From NCBI GenBank assembly GCA_015066445.1, contig SVOK01000002.1:1-64000 (forward strand): a stretch of 64,000 nucleotides of DNA, in the 5' to 3' direction. Shown here piece by piece: positions 8,413 to 15,993 of this stretch; the stretch's first letter is position 1, and every line of letters starts with the position of its first letter. The notes under the pieces are model-generated. The model ran no database searches and had not been told where the DNA came from. It was given only the letters and a program-made list of their open reading frames with translations. This DNA is from Oscillospiraceae bacterium (GTDB lineage: Bacteria; Bacillota; Clostridia; Oscillospirales; Acutalibacteraceae). A program made the position numbers and the translations under genes.

Positions 8413-11001
8413 ATGGCAACACAGGAAAAGGTTTATTGGCCAAGTGATGAAGAAACTAAAATTGTGCCGGTAGAAATTGTTGACGAAGTTAAGCAGAGTA
8501 TGCTGCAGTATTCAATGTCGGTTTTGGTTGGCCGTGCTATCCCCGATGTGAGAGACGGTTTAAAGCCTGTTCACAGAAGAATACTTTATACTATGTACGA
8601 AAACGGACTTACCCCCGATAAGGCATACCGTAAGTGTGCTGATACGGTAGGTTCGGTGCTGGGTAGATACCATCCACACGGTGACGCCAGCGTTTATGAT
8701 GCAATGGTTCGTATGGCACAGGATTTTTCACTCCGTTATCCCCTTATTGATGGTCACGGTAACTTCGGTAATATTGACGGTTATCCTGCCGCTGCATACA
8801 GATATACAGAGTCAAGAATGAACCGACTCTCTTTAAGTATGCTTGACGATATTGATAAGGAAACGGTTGATTTTAGTCCTAACTACGATAACCGTCTTGA
8901 AGAGCCACAGGTTTTGCCTGTTCGTTTCCCACAGCTACTTGTTAACGGTTCTTCGGGTATAGCAGTAGGTATGGCTACCGAAATTCCGCCTCACAATTTG
9001 GGTGAGGTTATTGACGGTATGTGCTGTCTTATTGACAATCCTGATGCAGAATTATCGGATATTTGCGAGTATATTAAGGGACCTGACTTCCCGACAGGCG
9101 GTATTATTATGGGAAGAAGTGGTATCCGTGCCGCTTATGCTACAGGCAGAGGAAAAATTATACTCCGCGGTAAAGCTGAAATTGAGGAAACTAAAAACGG
9201 AAAGTTCCGTATAATTATTACCGAAATTCCTTATAAGGTTAAAAAGCAGGAATTAGTTAAGAATATTTATGATTTAGCGGCTGACAAACGAATTGAGGGT
9301 ATTGACGATGTTGTTGACTATTCTTCTAAGCGTGACGGCGGTATTAAAATCATAGTTGACCTTAAAAAGGATGCTAATCCACAGGTTGTTCTTAATAAAA
9401 TTTACCGTTATACTGCTTTGCAGTCTACTTTTGGTGCAATTTTACTTGCTATTGTTAATGGTAAGCCACAAATTTTAACCCTTAAAGAAATGCTCCAGAA
9501 TTGCATTGATTTCCAGTATGATATTATCTATAGAAGAACTGCTTTTGATAAGCGTAAGGCAGAGGAAAGAGCGCATATTTTAAAGGGCTTAAAGATAGCT
9601 CTTGACTTTATTGATGAGGTAATTTCTATTATCCGTAACAGCAAGACTATTCCTGAAAGTAAGGAAGCTTTAAGCGAGCGTTTCGGTCTTGATGATATTC
9701 AGACTACGGCTATTGTTCAGATGCAGTTAGGTAAATTGGCAGGTCTCGAAAAACAGAAAATACTTGATGAATTACAGGAAAAATTAGATTTCATTAAGGA
9801 ATGTGAAGAAATTTTAGCCAGCAGAGAAAGAATACTTGATATTGTTAAGACTGAGGCTTTAAATCTTCGCGATAAATACAGTGATGACAGAAGAACAGAA
9901 ATTACCGACGTTGCAGGCGAGGTTGATATTGAGGACCTTATCCCTGAAGAGGAATGTGTTCTTACCAAAACTGTAAACGGTTATATTAAGAGACTTCCCG
10001 CTGATACCTATAATGTACAAAACCGTGGTGGCAGAGGCATTACAGGTATGACAACCAGAGAAGAAGACTCTGTTGAGAATATGTTTGTTTGTTCTTCTCA
10101 CGATTATATTATGCTGTTCTCTAACCTTGGAAGAATGTATAGAATTAAGGCTTACGAAATTCCTGAGGGTTCGAGAACCAGTAAGGGTATGAATCTTGTA
10201 AATATTCTGCCCTTAATGCCTGACGAAAAGATTACAATTATCCTGCCTGCAAGCGAGCTTGACGAGGAAAAATATATTGCAATGGTTACTAAGAAGGGTA
10301 CTATTAAAAGGACTAAGGTATCCGAATTCAGGAATACCCGTAAGAGCGGTATTATTGCAATTTCTATTGATGAGGATGACGAGTTAGGCTTTGTTCGTAT
10401 GACCGACGGAGACCAGAATATCTTTATATCTACGAGAGACGGTCTTGCAATTCAGTTTAACGAAACTCAGGTCAGAGCTATGGGTAGAACTGCCCGCGGT
10501 GTTCGTGCAATTAATATGCGTGAGGGCGACTGTGTAATTGATATGGCAATTACAGAGCCTGACACCAAGATTTTAACTGTTACAGAGACAGGCTACGGCA
10601 GAATTAGTAATATTTCCGATTACCGTCTGCAATCCCGTGGCGGTAAGGGACTTACCAACTACCGTACCGAAAAATACGGTAAGGTTGCGGCTACTATACC
10701 TGTAACCGAGAATGACGATATTATAATGATAGCTTCAAACGGTATCATTATCCGTATTTATGCCGGCGATATTTCTACCTTTAACCGCCCTGCTAAGGGT
10801 GTAAGAGTTATGCGTGTGGCAGAGGGTGAGAAGATTTTATCTGTAGCCCTTACAGAGCATAACGAGGAAGAAGTAACCGAAAAGCCTGAAGAGGCTACTG
10901 CTGATGCTATGGAGGGAGCAGAAACTCCCGAAGAGGCGGCTGCAAACGAGATTGAAGAAGTAATTGCAGACGATATAGCAGAGGAAAACGGTGAAGAATA
11001 A
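8413..11001 (+). CDS. gyrA: DNA gyrase subunit A
   Basis: GyrA cleaves and rejoins DNA in gyrase. In the 862-residue protein the active-site tyrosine is Y131 in AAYRYTESR. The C-terminal wrapping domain starts with a GyrA box, QNRGGRG (about 534), which marks gyrase rather than topoisomerase IV. The quinolone-determining segment reads HPHGDASVYD (88-97 or nearby), so the position equivalent to E. coli Ser83 is Ala92 while Asp87 is conserved (Asp96). The last 45 or so residues are a strongly acidic tail. The AAAGGGGGAG site lies just before the ATG. Confidence 0.97.
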   Translation: MATQEKVYWPSDEETKIVPVEIVDEVKQSMLQYSMSVLVGRAIPDVRDGLKPVHRRILYTMYENGLTPDKAYRKCADTVGSVLGRYHPHGDASVYDAMVRMAQDFSLRYPLIDGHGNFGNIDGYPAAAYRYTESRMNRLSLSMLDDIDKETVDFSPNYDNRLEEPQVLPVRFPQLLVNGSSGIAVGMATEIPPHNLGEVIDGMCCLIDNPDAELSDICEYIKGPDFPTGGIIMGRSGIRAAYATGRGKIILRGKAEIEETKNGKFRIIITEIPYKVKKQELVKNIYDLAADKRIEGIDDVVDYSSKRDGGIKIIVDLKKDANPQVVLNKIYRYTALQSTFGAILLAIVNGKPQILTLKEMLQNCIDFQYDIIYRRTAFDKRKAEERAHILKGLKIALDFIDEVISIIRNSKTIPESKEALSERFGLDDIQTTAIVQMQLGKLAGLEKQKILDELQEKLDFIKECEEILASRERILDIVKTEALNLRDKYSDDRRTEITDVAGEVDIEDLIPEEECVLTKTVNGYIKRLPADTYNVQNRGGRGITGMTTREEDSVENMFVCSSHDYIMLFSNLGRMYRIKAYEIPEGSRTSKGMNLVNILPLMPDEKITIILPASELDEEKYIAMVTKKGTIKRTKVSEFRNTRKSGIIAISIDEDDELGFVRMTDGDQNIFISTRDGLAIQFNETQVRAMGRTARGVRAINMREGDCVIDMAITEPDTKILTVTETGYGRISNISDYRLQSRGGKGLTNYRTEKYGKVAATIPVTENDDIIMIASNGIIIRIYAGDISTFNRPAKGVRVMRVAEGEKILSVALTEHNEEEVTEKPEEATADAMEGAETPEEAAANEIEEVIADDIAEENGEE

Positions 11002-11017
11002 TTTTTAATTTTAAAGG

Positions 11018-11046
11018 GCAGTTAAAGGCATTTGCTTTTTAACTGC
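11018..11046 (+). terminator. Hairpin after gyrA
   Basis: An inverted repeat, GCAGTTAAA facing TTTAACTGC with an inner GC-ATTT-GC, lies 17 bp after the gyrA stop. It makes a strong stem but lacks a T-run on the plus strand. It may be a weak or factor-assisted terminator, or a processing stem between gyrA and the next gene. Confidence 0.4.
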
Positions 11047-11084
11047 TCAAACTAAAATAATCCTCAGGAGGATAAGAATTTTTA

Positions 11085-12221
11085 ATGTTTGATGAAAATA
11101 CTAATTTAAATGAGGAGAAAATTGCGGAAAATAAAGAAATTGAAGAAGAAAATGCTCCTGTTTTAGAAAACAGTCAAGTAACGAGCCAAAATAATGGATT
11201 TTCTGAAAATCAAATTACCCCGCCTGCTTTTGTTTCACCGCAATATGTTTATACTGTTCCTGTTTTAACAAAGGAAAAGTATGAAAAAATGCAGATAAAA
11301 AGACTCAGTTTGGTGGCAGGCTTATCTTTTTTGGTATTATTAAGCATTATGTGGGTGTTTAATATCATAGCAGTTTTTTTATTAAAACTGTTTTTATCAG
11401 ATACAGATAAAGTTATGAGTTTACTTTCCGAGCCTGCTTTAATGCAGGTGCAGCAGATAGTATTTTCTATTACAATGTTTACATTACCCTTTATCTTTAT
11501 TTATAAGCTTTTCAGGTTCAGAATAAGCGACCTTATAAGCTTTAAATTACCAAAGGGTAAAAACAGTTTTTACCTGTTTTTGCTTGGAATTTCTTTTTGC
11601 TCCTTTGCAAATATTGCATCTTCAATGTTAGAACAGATATTTGACCGAGCAGGAATAAACTATGAGGTTGATTTTGGTGAAAGTCCCGAGGGTGTTTTCG
11701 GTTTTTTGCTTTCTTTTATTGCAACAGCGATAGTTCCTGCTTTAGTTGAGGAATTTGCTTGCAGAGGAATTTTGTTAGGCTCTCTTAAAAAATACGGTGA
11801 GGGCTTTGCGGTTATGGCGTCGTCCTTGCTATTTGGTTTAATGCACTCTAATTTTGAACAAATTCCTTTTGCCTTTTTGGTGGGCCTAGTTTTAGGATAT
11901 ATAACTATTAAAAGCGGCTCACTCTGGGTGGCAATTTTAGTGCACGCCTTTAATAACAGCATTTCTATAGTTTATACCTATCTTTTAAGTGGACTTCCCG
12001 GTGTGGTACAAAACATAAGCTATATTATTTTCCTTATTTTATGTATGCTTGCAGGTCTTTTTGCTATGGTGAAATTAAGCAAGCAGGAAAATATGCTGAC
12101 TTTTAGTGAAAACGAAACAAAATCCACCTTTTCACAAAAAATCAGATGGTTTTTGATTTCTCCCACAATTATAATTTTTTCCTCTGTTTGTATATTAGAG
12201 TCGTTTTTATTTTTCTTCTGA
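11085..12221 (+). CDS. CPBP-family intramembrane protease
   Basis: This is a 378-residue multi-pass membrane protein of the CPBP (Abi, Rce1-like) glutamic protease family. After an acidic, Asn/Glu-rich cytoplasmic head (about 1-70) come about eight hydrophobic segments. The catalytic motifs are E222-E223-xxx-R227 (VEEFACRG), H254 (GLMHSN) and H287 (HAFNN). Family members cleave prenylated-type or membrane substrates, and in bacteria some serve in bacteriocin self-immunity or membrane signalling; the substrate here is unknown. AGGAGG precedes the ATG. The next gene starts 13 bp downstream. Confidence 0.85.
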   Translation: MFDENTNLNEEKIAENKEIEEENAPVLENSQVTSQNNGFSENQITPPAFVSPQYVYTVPVLTKEKYEKMQIKRLSLVAGLSFLVLLSIMWVFNIIAVFLLKLFLSDTDKVMSLLSEPALMQVQQIVFSITMFTLPFIFIYKLFRFRISDLISFKLPKGKNSFYLFLLGISFCSFANIASSMLEQIFDRAGINYEVDFGESPEGVFGFLLSFIATAIVPALVEEFACRGILLGSLKKYGEGFAVMASSLLFGLMHSNFEQIPFAFLVGLVLGYITIKSGSLWVAILVHAFNNSISIVYTYLLSGLPGVVQNISYIIFLILCMLAGLFAMVKLSKQENMLTFSENETKSTFSQKIRWFLISPTIIIFSSVCILESFLFFF

Positions 12222-12234
12222 AAGGAGCATTTAG

Positions 12235-12807
12235 ATGACAACGGTAATTACTCTTTTTTTGGGGATAACGGCATTATTTAGCCTTTTGGTTTTTGTTTTA
12301 AAGGGTCTGGGATTTTTTAAATTAGCAAAGTTAGAAAATTTTGAAAAGCCCATTCTCGCTTTTATTCCGGTAGCCAATAATTATGTTTTAGGAAGCTTGG
12401 CAGAGAATAAGGAAAAGCCTTCAAATTTAAAAAAATTGCTTCTAATACTCAATATAATTGCAATAATTACTGTGGCGGTGTTTTTAGTAAGCTCCGGTTT
12501 TGCAATATCTTCAGTTTTTGAAAGTGCAAAGCTTGCAATTGAAACCGATGTGGAGCTTACTTTATCGGAACTAAAGCCTTTTATCCTTGTTCTGGTAACC
12601 TTTGTTTTAGCAGTTGCAGCTGTGGCGGTTTATAAAGTTTTTTATTATATTTCTCTTTGGAGAGTGTATAACAAACAGGATAAGAGCAAGGCTTTAATGG
12701 CGATAATTTTATCTGTTATATTTGCTTTTTTGGTTCCTGTTTTCCTTTTGGTTTTAAAAAAGCAGGAGTCTTATAGCGAAAACGGGTTGCCACAAGAAGC
12801 AGAATAA
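12235..12807 (+). CDS. Hypothetical membrane protein
   Basis: This 190-residue protein has about four hydrophobic segments: 1-26, 65-88, 120-145 and 160-180. A cytoplasmic-looking segment, AFIPVANNYVLGSLAE (about 42-57), resembles the FIPxxNxYxL motif seen in several small Firmicutes membrane proteins. I do not recognise a family with a defined function. It follows the CPBP protease by 13 bp with a good AAAGGAG site, so the two are probably one transcript. Confidence 0.65.
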   Translation: MTTVITLFLGITALFSLLVFVLKGLGFFKLAKLENFEKPILAFIPVANNYVLGSLAENKEKPSNLKKLLLILNIIAIITVAVFLVSSGFAISSVFESAKLAIETDVELTLSELKPFILVLVTFVLAVAAVAVYKVFYYISLWRVYNKQDKSKALMAIILSVIFAFLVPVFLLVLKKQESYSENGLPQEAE

Positions 12808-12814
12808 AAAAATA

Positions 12815-12839
12815 AAAGGGTCGATTTGTTCGGCCCTTT
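12815..12839 (+). terminator. Possible terminator before tadA
   Basis: AAAGGGTC and GGCCCTTT form an 8-bp stem with a 9-nt loop directly after the stop of the preceding membrane-protein gene. The plus-strand T-run is short, so read-through into tadA is likely. Confidence 0.4.
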
Positions 12840-12856
12840 AAGTTTAGGTGAAATTA

Positions 12857-13300
12857 ATGGATAAGAAATTTATGCGCGAAGCATTAAATTTAGCTAAAAT
12901 TGCCGCAAGTGAGGGTGAAGTTCCTGTTGGAGCGGTAATAGTTAAGGACGGTAAAATTATAGCTAAAGGCAAAAATGAGCGAGAAAAAAAGCAAAACGCC
13001 CTTTCCCACGCTGAAATTGAGGCTATTAATAATGCTTGTAATGCTCTCGGTAGCTGGCGGCTTGACGGTTGCGAAATGTATGTTACCTTGGAGCCTTGTC
13101 CCATGTGTGCAGGAGCGATTATAAATGCAAGGATAAAAACCTTGATTTTTGGAGCTTACGACAGCAAAATGGGGAGTATTGATAGCGTTATAAATCTTTG
13201 CGATTATCCGTATAACCACAAGGTTGAGGTTTATGGCGGTATATGCGAGGATGAAGCCCTTGCTGTTTTGAAGGATTTTTTTAAAGATTTGAGAGGATAG
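12857..13300 (+). CDS. tadA: tRNA adenosine(34) deaminase TadA
   Basis: TadA deaminates adenosine to inosine at the wobble position of tRNA-Arg(ACG). The 147-residue protein has the zinc-dependent deaminase signature: H51-A-E53 (HAEIE) and PCPMC (C81, C84). SWRLDGCEMYVTLEP immediately precedes this motif. The open frame could begin at a GTG at 12848, but AGGTG at 12846-12850 is the ribosome binding site. The ATG at 12857, 6 nt further on, gives the normal N-terminus. Confidence 0.92.
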   Translation: MDKKFMREALNLAKIAASEGEVPVGAVIVKDGKIIAKGKNEREKKQNALSHAEIEAINNACNALGSWRLDGCEMYVTLEPCPMCAGAIINARIKTLIFGAYDSKMGSIDSVINLCDYPYNHKVEVYGGICEDEALAVLKDFFKDLRG

Positions 13301-13306
13301 TTAAAC

Positions 13307-13356
13307 TTTTTCACCTTGTCCAATATACAAGCATATATTGGAATGAGGTGAGAAAA
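13307..13356 (+). promoter_or_regulatory. Leader hairpin covering the ribosome binding site
   Basis: TTTTTCACCT (13307-13316) can pair with AGGTGAGAAAA (13346-13356), and inside this TCCAATATA (13319-13327) pairs with TATATTGGA (13334-13342). The outer stem includes the Shine-Dalgarno AGGTGAG and ends just before the ATG at 13358. Translation of the downstream membrane protein would be masked unless the hairpin opens. No ligand-binding domain is recognised. Confidence 0.5.
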
Positions 13357-13357
13357 T

Positions 13358-13768
13358 ATGTCATTATTCTGTTGTGATAACCGTCGCAGTTGTGTGACCG
13401 CTGCTGTGATAGCAAGTGTTATTGTTGGTGTGGTTGCCGCTTTTTTGACCTTTGCGGGAACTATAGCTGTAACCCCTGCTTTTTTATGGGTGGTTTTCGG
13501 AATTGCGGTGGGCTTTTTAGCGATAGCCTTGGCTTCAACTTCGTTAATTCAGGGCACTGTGCCCTGCCGTAGCTTTTGTTCGGCCCTCAATGCATTGCTG
13601 ATAGGCGTTTTGGGTACTGTATTGTTTGCGTTGGTGCTTTTGGCTGTAAGCTTTGCTGCAACAAGCATAATCGGAGCAATAATAACAGGTGCTTTACTGC
13701 TTTTCTTTGCACTTGTCCTGACTGCTGCCGCTTGTCTGGTTAAATGTATTGTAAACTGTAATAACTAA
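13358..13768 (+). CDS. Small cysteine-tipped membrane protein
   Basis: This 136-residue protein is almost entirely hydrophobic, with about four membrane helices separated by short turns. It opens with MSLFCCDNRRSC and closes with AACLVKCIVNCNN, so cysteines cluster at both ends, with CRSFC in the middle loop. I do not recognise the family. The Cys clusters suggest lipidation, metal binding or disulfides, but none can be proved. Its ribosome binding site is buried in a leader hairpin (13307-13356), and it ends at a good terminator, so it is a single-gene unit under possible translational control. Confidence 0.65.
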   Translation: MSLFCCDNRRSCVTAAVIASVIVGVVAAFLTFAGTIAVTPAFLWVVFGIAVGFLAIALASTSLIQGTVPCRSFCSALNALLIGVLGTVLFALVLLAVSFAATSIIGAIITGALLLFFALVLTAAACLVKCIVNCNN

Positions 13769-13773
13769 ACCTT

Positions 13774-13811
13774 AAAAAGCCGTCTTTTTAATAAGGCGGC
13801 TTTTGTTTTTT
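13774..13811 (+). terminator. Rho-independent terminator
   Basis: AAAGCCGTC and GGCGGCTTT form a stem around TTTTTAATAA and are followed by TTGTTTTTT. This is a clear intrinsic terminator for the 136-residue membrane protein gene. Confidence 0.8.
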
Positions 13812-13828
13812 ATAAGTCAAAAAAATTA

Positions 13829-13857
13829 TTGCAAATTAAATAAAAGCTGTTTATAAT
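13829..13857 (+). promoter_or_regulatory. Promoter of the ABC exporter operon
   Basis: TTGCAA at 13829-13834 and TATAAT at 13852-13857 are separated by 17 bp, about 33 bp before the ABC ATPase start codon. Confidence 0.6.
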
Positions 13858-13890
13858 AAATATTAACGAGCATTAAACAGGAGGGATTAT

Positions 13891-14814
13891 ATGGGCAGTA
13901 TACTTACCACAAATGCGCTGTCTAAAAAATATAAGAACCATATGGCTGTAAACTGTGTTGATATGAACATAGATAAAGGCGATATTTACGGCTTTGTTGG
14001 GGAAAACGGGTCTGGAAAAACTACCGTTATCCGTTTGATTACAGGGCTTATCTCTCCTTATTCGGGAAGATTTTCCCTTTTTGGGGTTGATAACAGTTCG
14101 AAAGCCATCGGCTCTGCCAGAAGCCGCATAGGAGCTATTGTTGAAAAGCCTTCTATTTATATGAATATGTCGGCTTATGATAATTTAAAAACCCAATGCA
14201 CAATACTCGGTATTGAGGATAACGGTAAAATTGCTTCGGTGCTTAAGGACGTGGGTCTTGAAGCGGTTTATGCTGACAAAAAGCACGCAAGCAATTTTTC
14301 TCTTGGTATGAGGCAGCGTCTTGGAATTGCTATGGCACTTTTAGGTGACCCCGAATTTTTAATTCTTGATGAGCCGTTAAACGGTCTTGATCCGGCAGGT
14401 ATTGTGGAAATAAGAGAGCTTATTTTAAAGCTTAATAAAGAGCGCGGAATAACATTCCTTATTTCTTCTCATATTTTAACCGAGCTTTCCTTGGTTGCCA
14501 CAAAATACGGTATAATTTCAAAGGGTAAAATAATTAAAGAAATCACCGCCGAGCAGCTTCATAACGAATGTTCAAAAAACACTGAAATTACTGCAGACGA
14601 ACCCAAAAAGCTTTTAGAGGTAATATCGGGAATTATTCCCCAAGACCGAGTTAAGGATATTCAAAATGGTGTCAGAATAATGGGCGAGGTTGATTTAACC
14701 GAAACACTTTCGGCTTTAATTTCTGCAGGAATTAAAATTTTAAGTGTTAATTGCAACGAAACCAGCTTTGAGGAATATTATTTATCCGTAATAGGAGGTG
14801 GCGTGCATGATTAA
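13891..14814 (+). CDS. ABC transporter ATP-binding protein (BcrA/NatA type)
   Basis: This 307-residue ATPase belongs to the ABC-2 exporter class typified by bacitracin/lantibiotic immunity BcrA and NatA. Walker A is GENGSGKTT (about 38-46), the signature is LGMRQRLGIAM (about 141) and Walker B is FLILDEPLNGLDP (about 157). The C-terminal 85 residues form the small accessory domain usual in this class. GGAGG precedes the ATG. The stop overlaps the permease start by 8 bp, so the pair works as one exporter. The substrate is not evident; cell-envelope antimicrobials are a family-based guess. Confidence 0.87.
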   Translation: MGSILTTNALSKKYKNHMAVNCVDMNIDKGDIYGFVGENGSGKTTVIRLITGLISPYSGRFSLFGVDNSSKAIGSARSRIGAIVEKPSIYMNMSAYDNLKTQCTILGIEDNGKIASVLKDVGLEAVYADKKHASNFSLGMRQRLGIAMALLGDPEFLILDEPLNGLDPAGIVEIRELILKLNKERGITFLISSHILTELSLVATKYGIISKGKIIKEITAEQLHNECSKNTEITADEPKKLLEVISGIIPQDRVKDIQNGVRIMGEVDLTETLSALISAGIKILSVNCNETSFEEYYLSVIGGGVHD

Positions 14815-15631
14815 TCTTTTGAAAGCGGATTTAAGACGTGTTTTAAAGGACAGGCTTTTAATAGTGCTTGGCATTATAGCTGTTGGCTTTGCTCTTGTTA
14901 CACCTCTTTTATATGTTGTGCTATTTAACGGCGTTGGAATGGCAGATGACCCGATGATTTCGGGGCTCATTTCAGGAAAAGCGCAGTTTTTCAGCTCTTT
15001 TTCTATGGGAAATAATTTAGGACTCATAGCGCCTGTGTTGATAGCAATTATTCTCTGCAAAGATTTTTCTTATGGTACTGTCAGGAACAAAATCATTTCA
15101 GGTAAAAGCAGAACTGCAATTTTTATGTCACTTTTTTCAGTTTGCTCAGTTGTTCTTATTGCAGTAATGCTGCTTCACGCATTTATAACACTTGGTTTTT
15201 GCCTTATTTTCTTTGATTATCAGGCAACAGCGTTTACACTTTCGGATTTCTGGTATTTTATTATATCATTAGGGTTAGAATTACTTGTTCTTTTATTTAT
15301 TGCTGCATTGCTTTCTTGGCTCTGCGCCGCTATGAAGAATGTGGGTCTTGTAATTGTGCTTTATGTTGCAATTTCCTTTGTGCTTGTGATGATAGGAAGT
15401 ATTATTCAGGTGATTTTAACTGTTCTTGAAGCATCAGGCGGCAACCAGACCGCTATTGATATTTTGAATTTTGTAAACCGGATAAATGTTGGCAATTCAG
15501 CGCAGTATATTGGAAAGGGAATGGAGTATTCTGCAAAGGATTTACTTTATCTCACAATACCGCCGATAGTGGGAATTTTCAGCTTTTTAGGTCTTGGAAT
15601 TTTGAAATTTAATAAAAAGGATTTGAAATAA
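14807..15631 (+). CDS. ABC-2 type permease
   Basis: This 274-residue membrane partner of the upstream ATPase has about six transmembrane segments, in the ABC-2/BcrB pattern. The first segment follows a short basic N-terminus (LLKADLRRVLKDR), and a large extracytoplasmic loop carries the stretch near residues 45-75. The frame could begin at a GTG at 14798, but that lies in the Shine-Dalgarno GGAGG (14794-14798). The ATG at 14807 has an 8-nt spacer and is preferred. Confidence 0.85.
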   Translation: MINLLKADLRRVLKDRLLIVLGIIAVGFALVTPLLYVVLFNGVGMADDPMISGLISGKAQFFSSFSMGNNLGLIAPVLIAIILCKDFSYGTVRNKIISGKSRTAIFMSLFSVCSVVLIAVMLLHAFITLGFCLIFFDYQATAFTLSDFWYFIISLGLELLVLLFIAALLSWLCAAMKNVGLVIVLYVAISFVLVMIGSIIQVILTVLEASGGNQTAIDILNFVNRINVGNSAQYIGKGMEYSAKDLLYLTIPPIVGIFSFLGLGILKFNKKDLK

Positions 15632-15639
15632 TTCTATTT

Positions 15640-15682
15640 AAAAAGAGAACCACTCCTTGCGGAATGATTCTCTTTTAATTTT
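15640..15682. terminator. Terminator shared by ABC permease and the tRNA-Arg copy
   Basis: AAAAGAGAACCA and TGATTCTCTTTT form a stem, with T-rich tails on both strands. On the plus strand it ends the ABC permease transcript. On the minus strand it lies directly behind the duplicated tRNA-Arg 3' end, in the same position as the terminator at 15819-15856 behind the real tRNA. Confidence 0.7.
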
Positions 15683-15803
15683 TGGCTGCTCGAAGGGATT
15701 TTGTCTCGATGCTCCCGCACCTATCGCCTCGCTACGCTCGTTGCCGCGCCTAAAAAACCGTCCACTGGACTGTTTTTTTTACGGCTTGTTCGAATCCCTT
15801 CGC
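15683..15803 (-). repeat. tRNA 3'-end duplication element behind tRNA-Arg
   Basis: Read on the minus strand, the order after the tRNA-Arg terminator is as follows. First comes an inverted T-arm copy (15788-15803, GCGAAGGGATTCGAAC). Next is a hairpin with AACAGTCC, loop AGT, GGACGGTT and a T-run (15752-15780). Then a GC-rich spacer follows (15705-15750), and last a direct copy of the tRNA 3' end (AATCCCTTCGAGCAGCCA, 15683-15700). The same arrangement occurs behind tRNA-Pro at 36.5 kb. No protein is encoded. Confidence 0.7.
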
Positions 15804-15818
15804 AAATAGAAGATAATT

Positions 15819-15856
15819 AAAAAAAGAACCAATCTTTAAGGACGGATTCTTTTTAA
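15819..15856 (-). terminator. Terminator of tRNA-Arg
   Basis: On the minus strand AAAAAGAATCC pairs with GGTTCTTTTT around a 13-nt loop and is followed by further T residues. It lies 4 bp after the tRNA CCA end. Confidence 0.75.
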
Positions 15857-15859
15857 AAT

Positions 15860-15936
15860 TGGCCCGCTCGAAGGGATTCGAACCCCCGATCTTCAGAATC
15901 GGAATCTGCTGCGTTATCCAACTGCGCCACGAGCGG
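15860..15936 (-). tRNA. tRNA-Arg (anticodon CCG)
   Basis: The acceptor stem is CCGCTCG/CGAGCGG, with D-stem GCGC/ACGC and an anticodon stem of four pairs around the loop TTCCGAT (anticodon CCG). The T-arm is GGGGG-TTCGAAT-CCCTT with two G-T pairs. Discriminator G and CCA are encoded (15863-15860). Position 27-43 appears to be a G-A mismatch. The gene reads leftwards and ends at a terminator at 15819-15856. Confidence 0.95.
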
Positions 15937-15957
15937 AAATATTAAATTAGATACTAA

Positions 15958-15985
15958 AACGGGCGGGCACAAAGACCCGCCCCTG
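15958..15985 (-). terminator. Terminator of galE
   Basis: On the minus strand GGGCGGG and CCCGCCC form a GC-rich stem with an 8-nt loop, followed by GTTTTAG. It lies about 10 bp after the galE stop. Confidence 0.7.
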
Positions 15986-15993
15986 AGTTTTTA

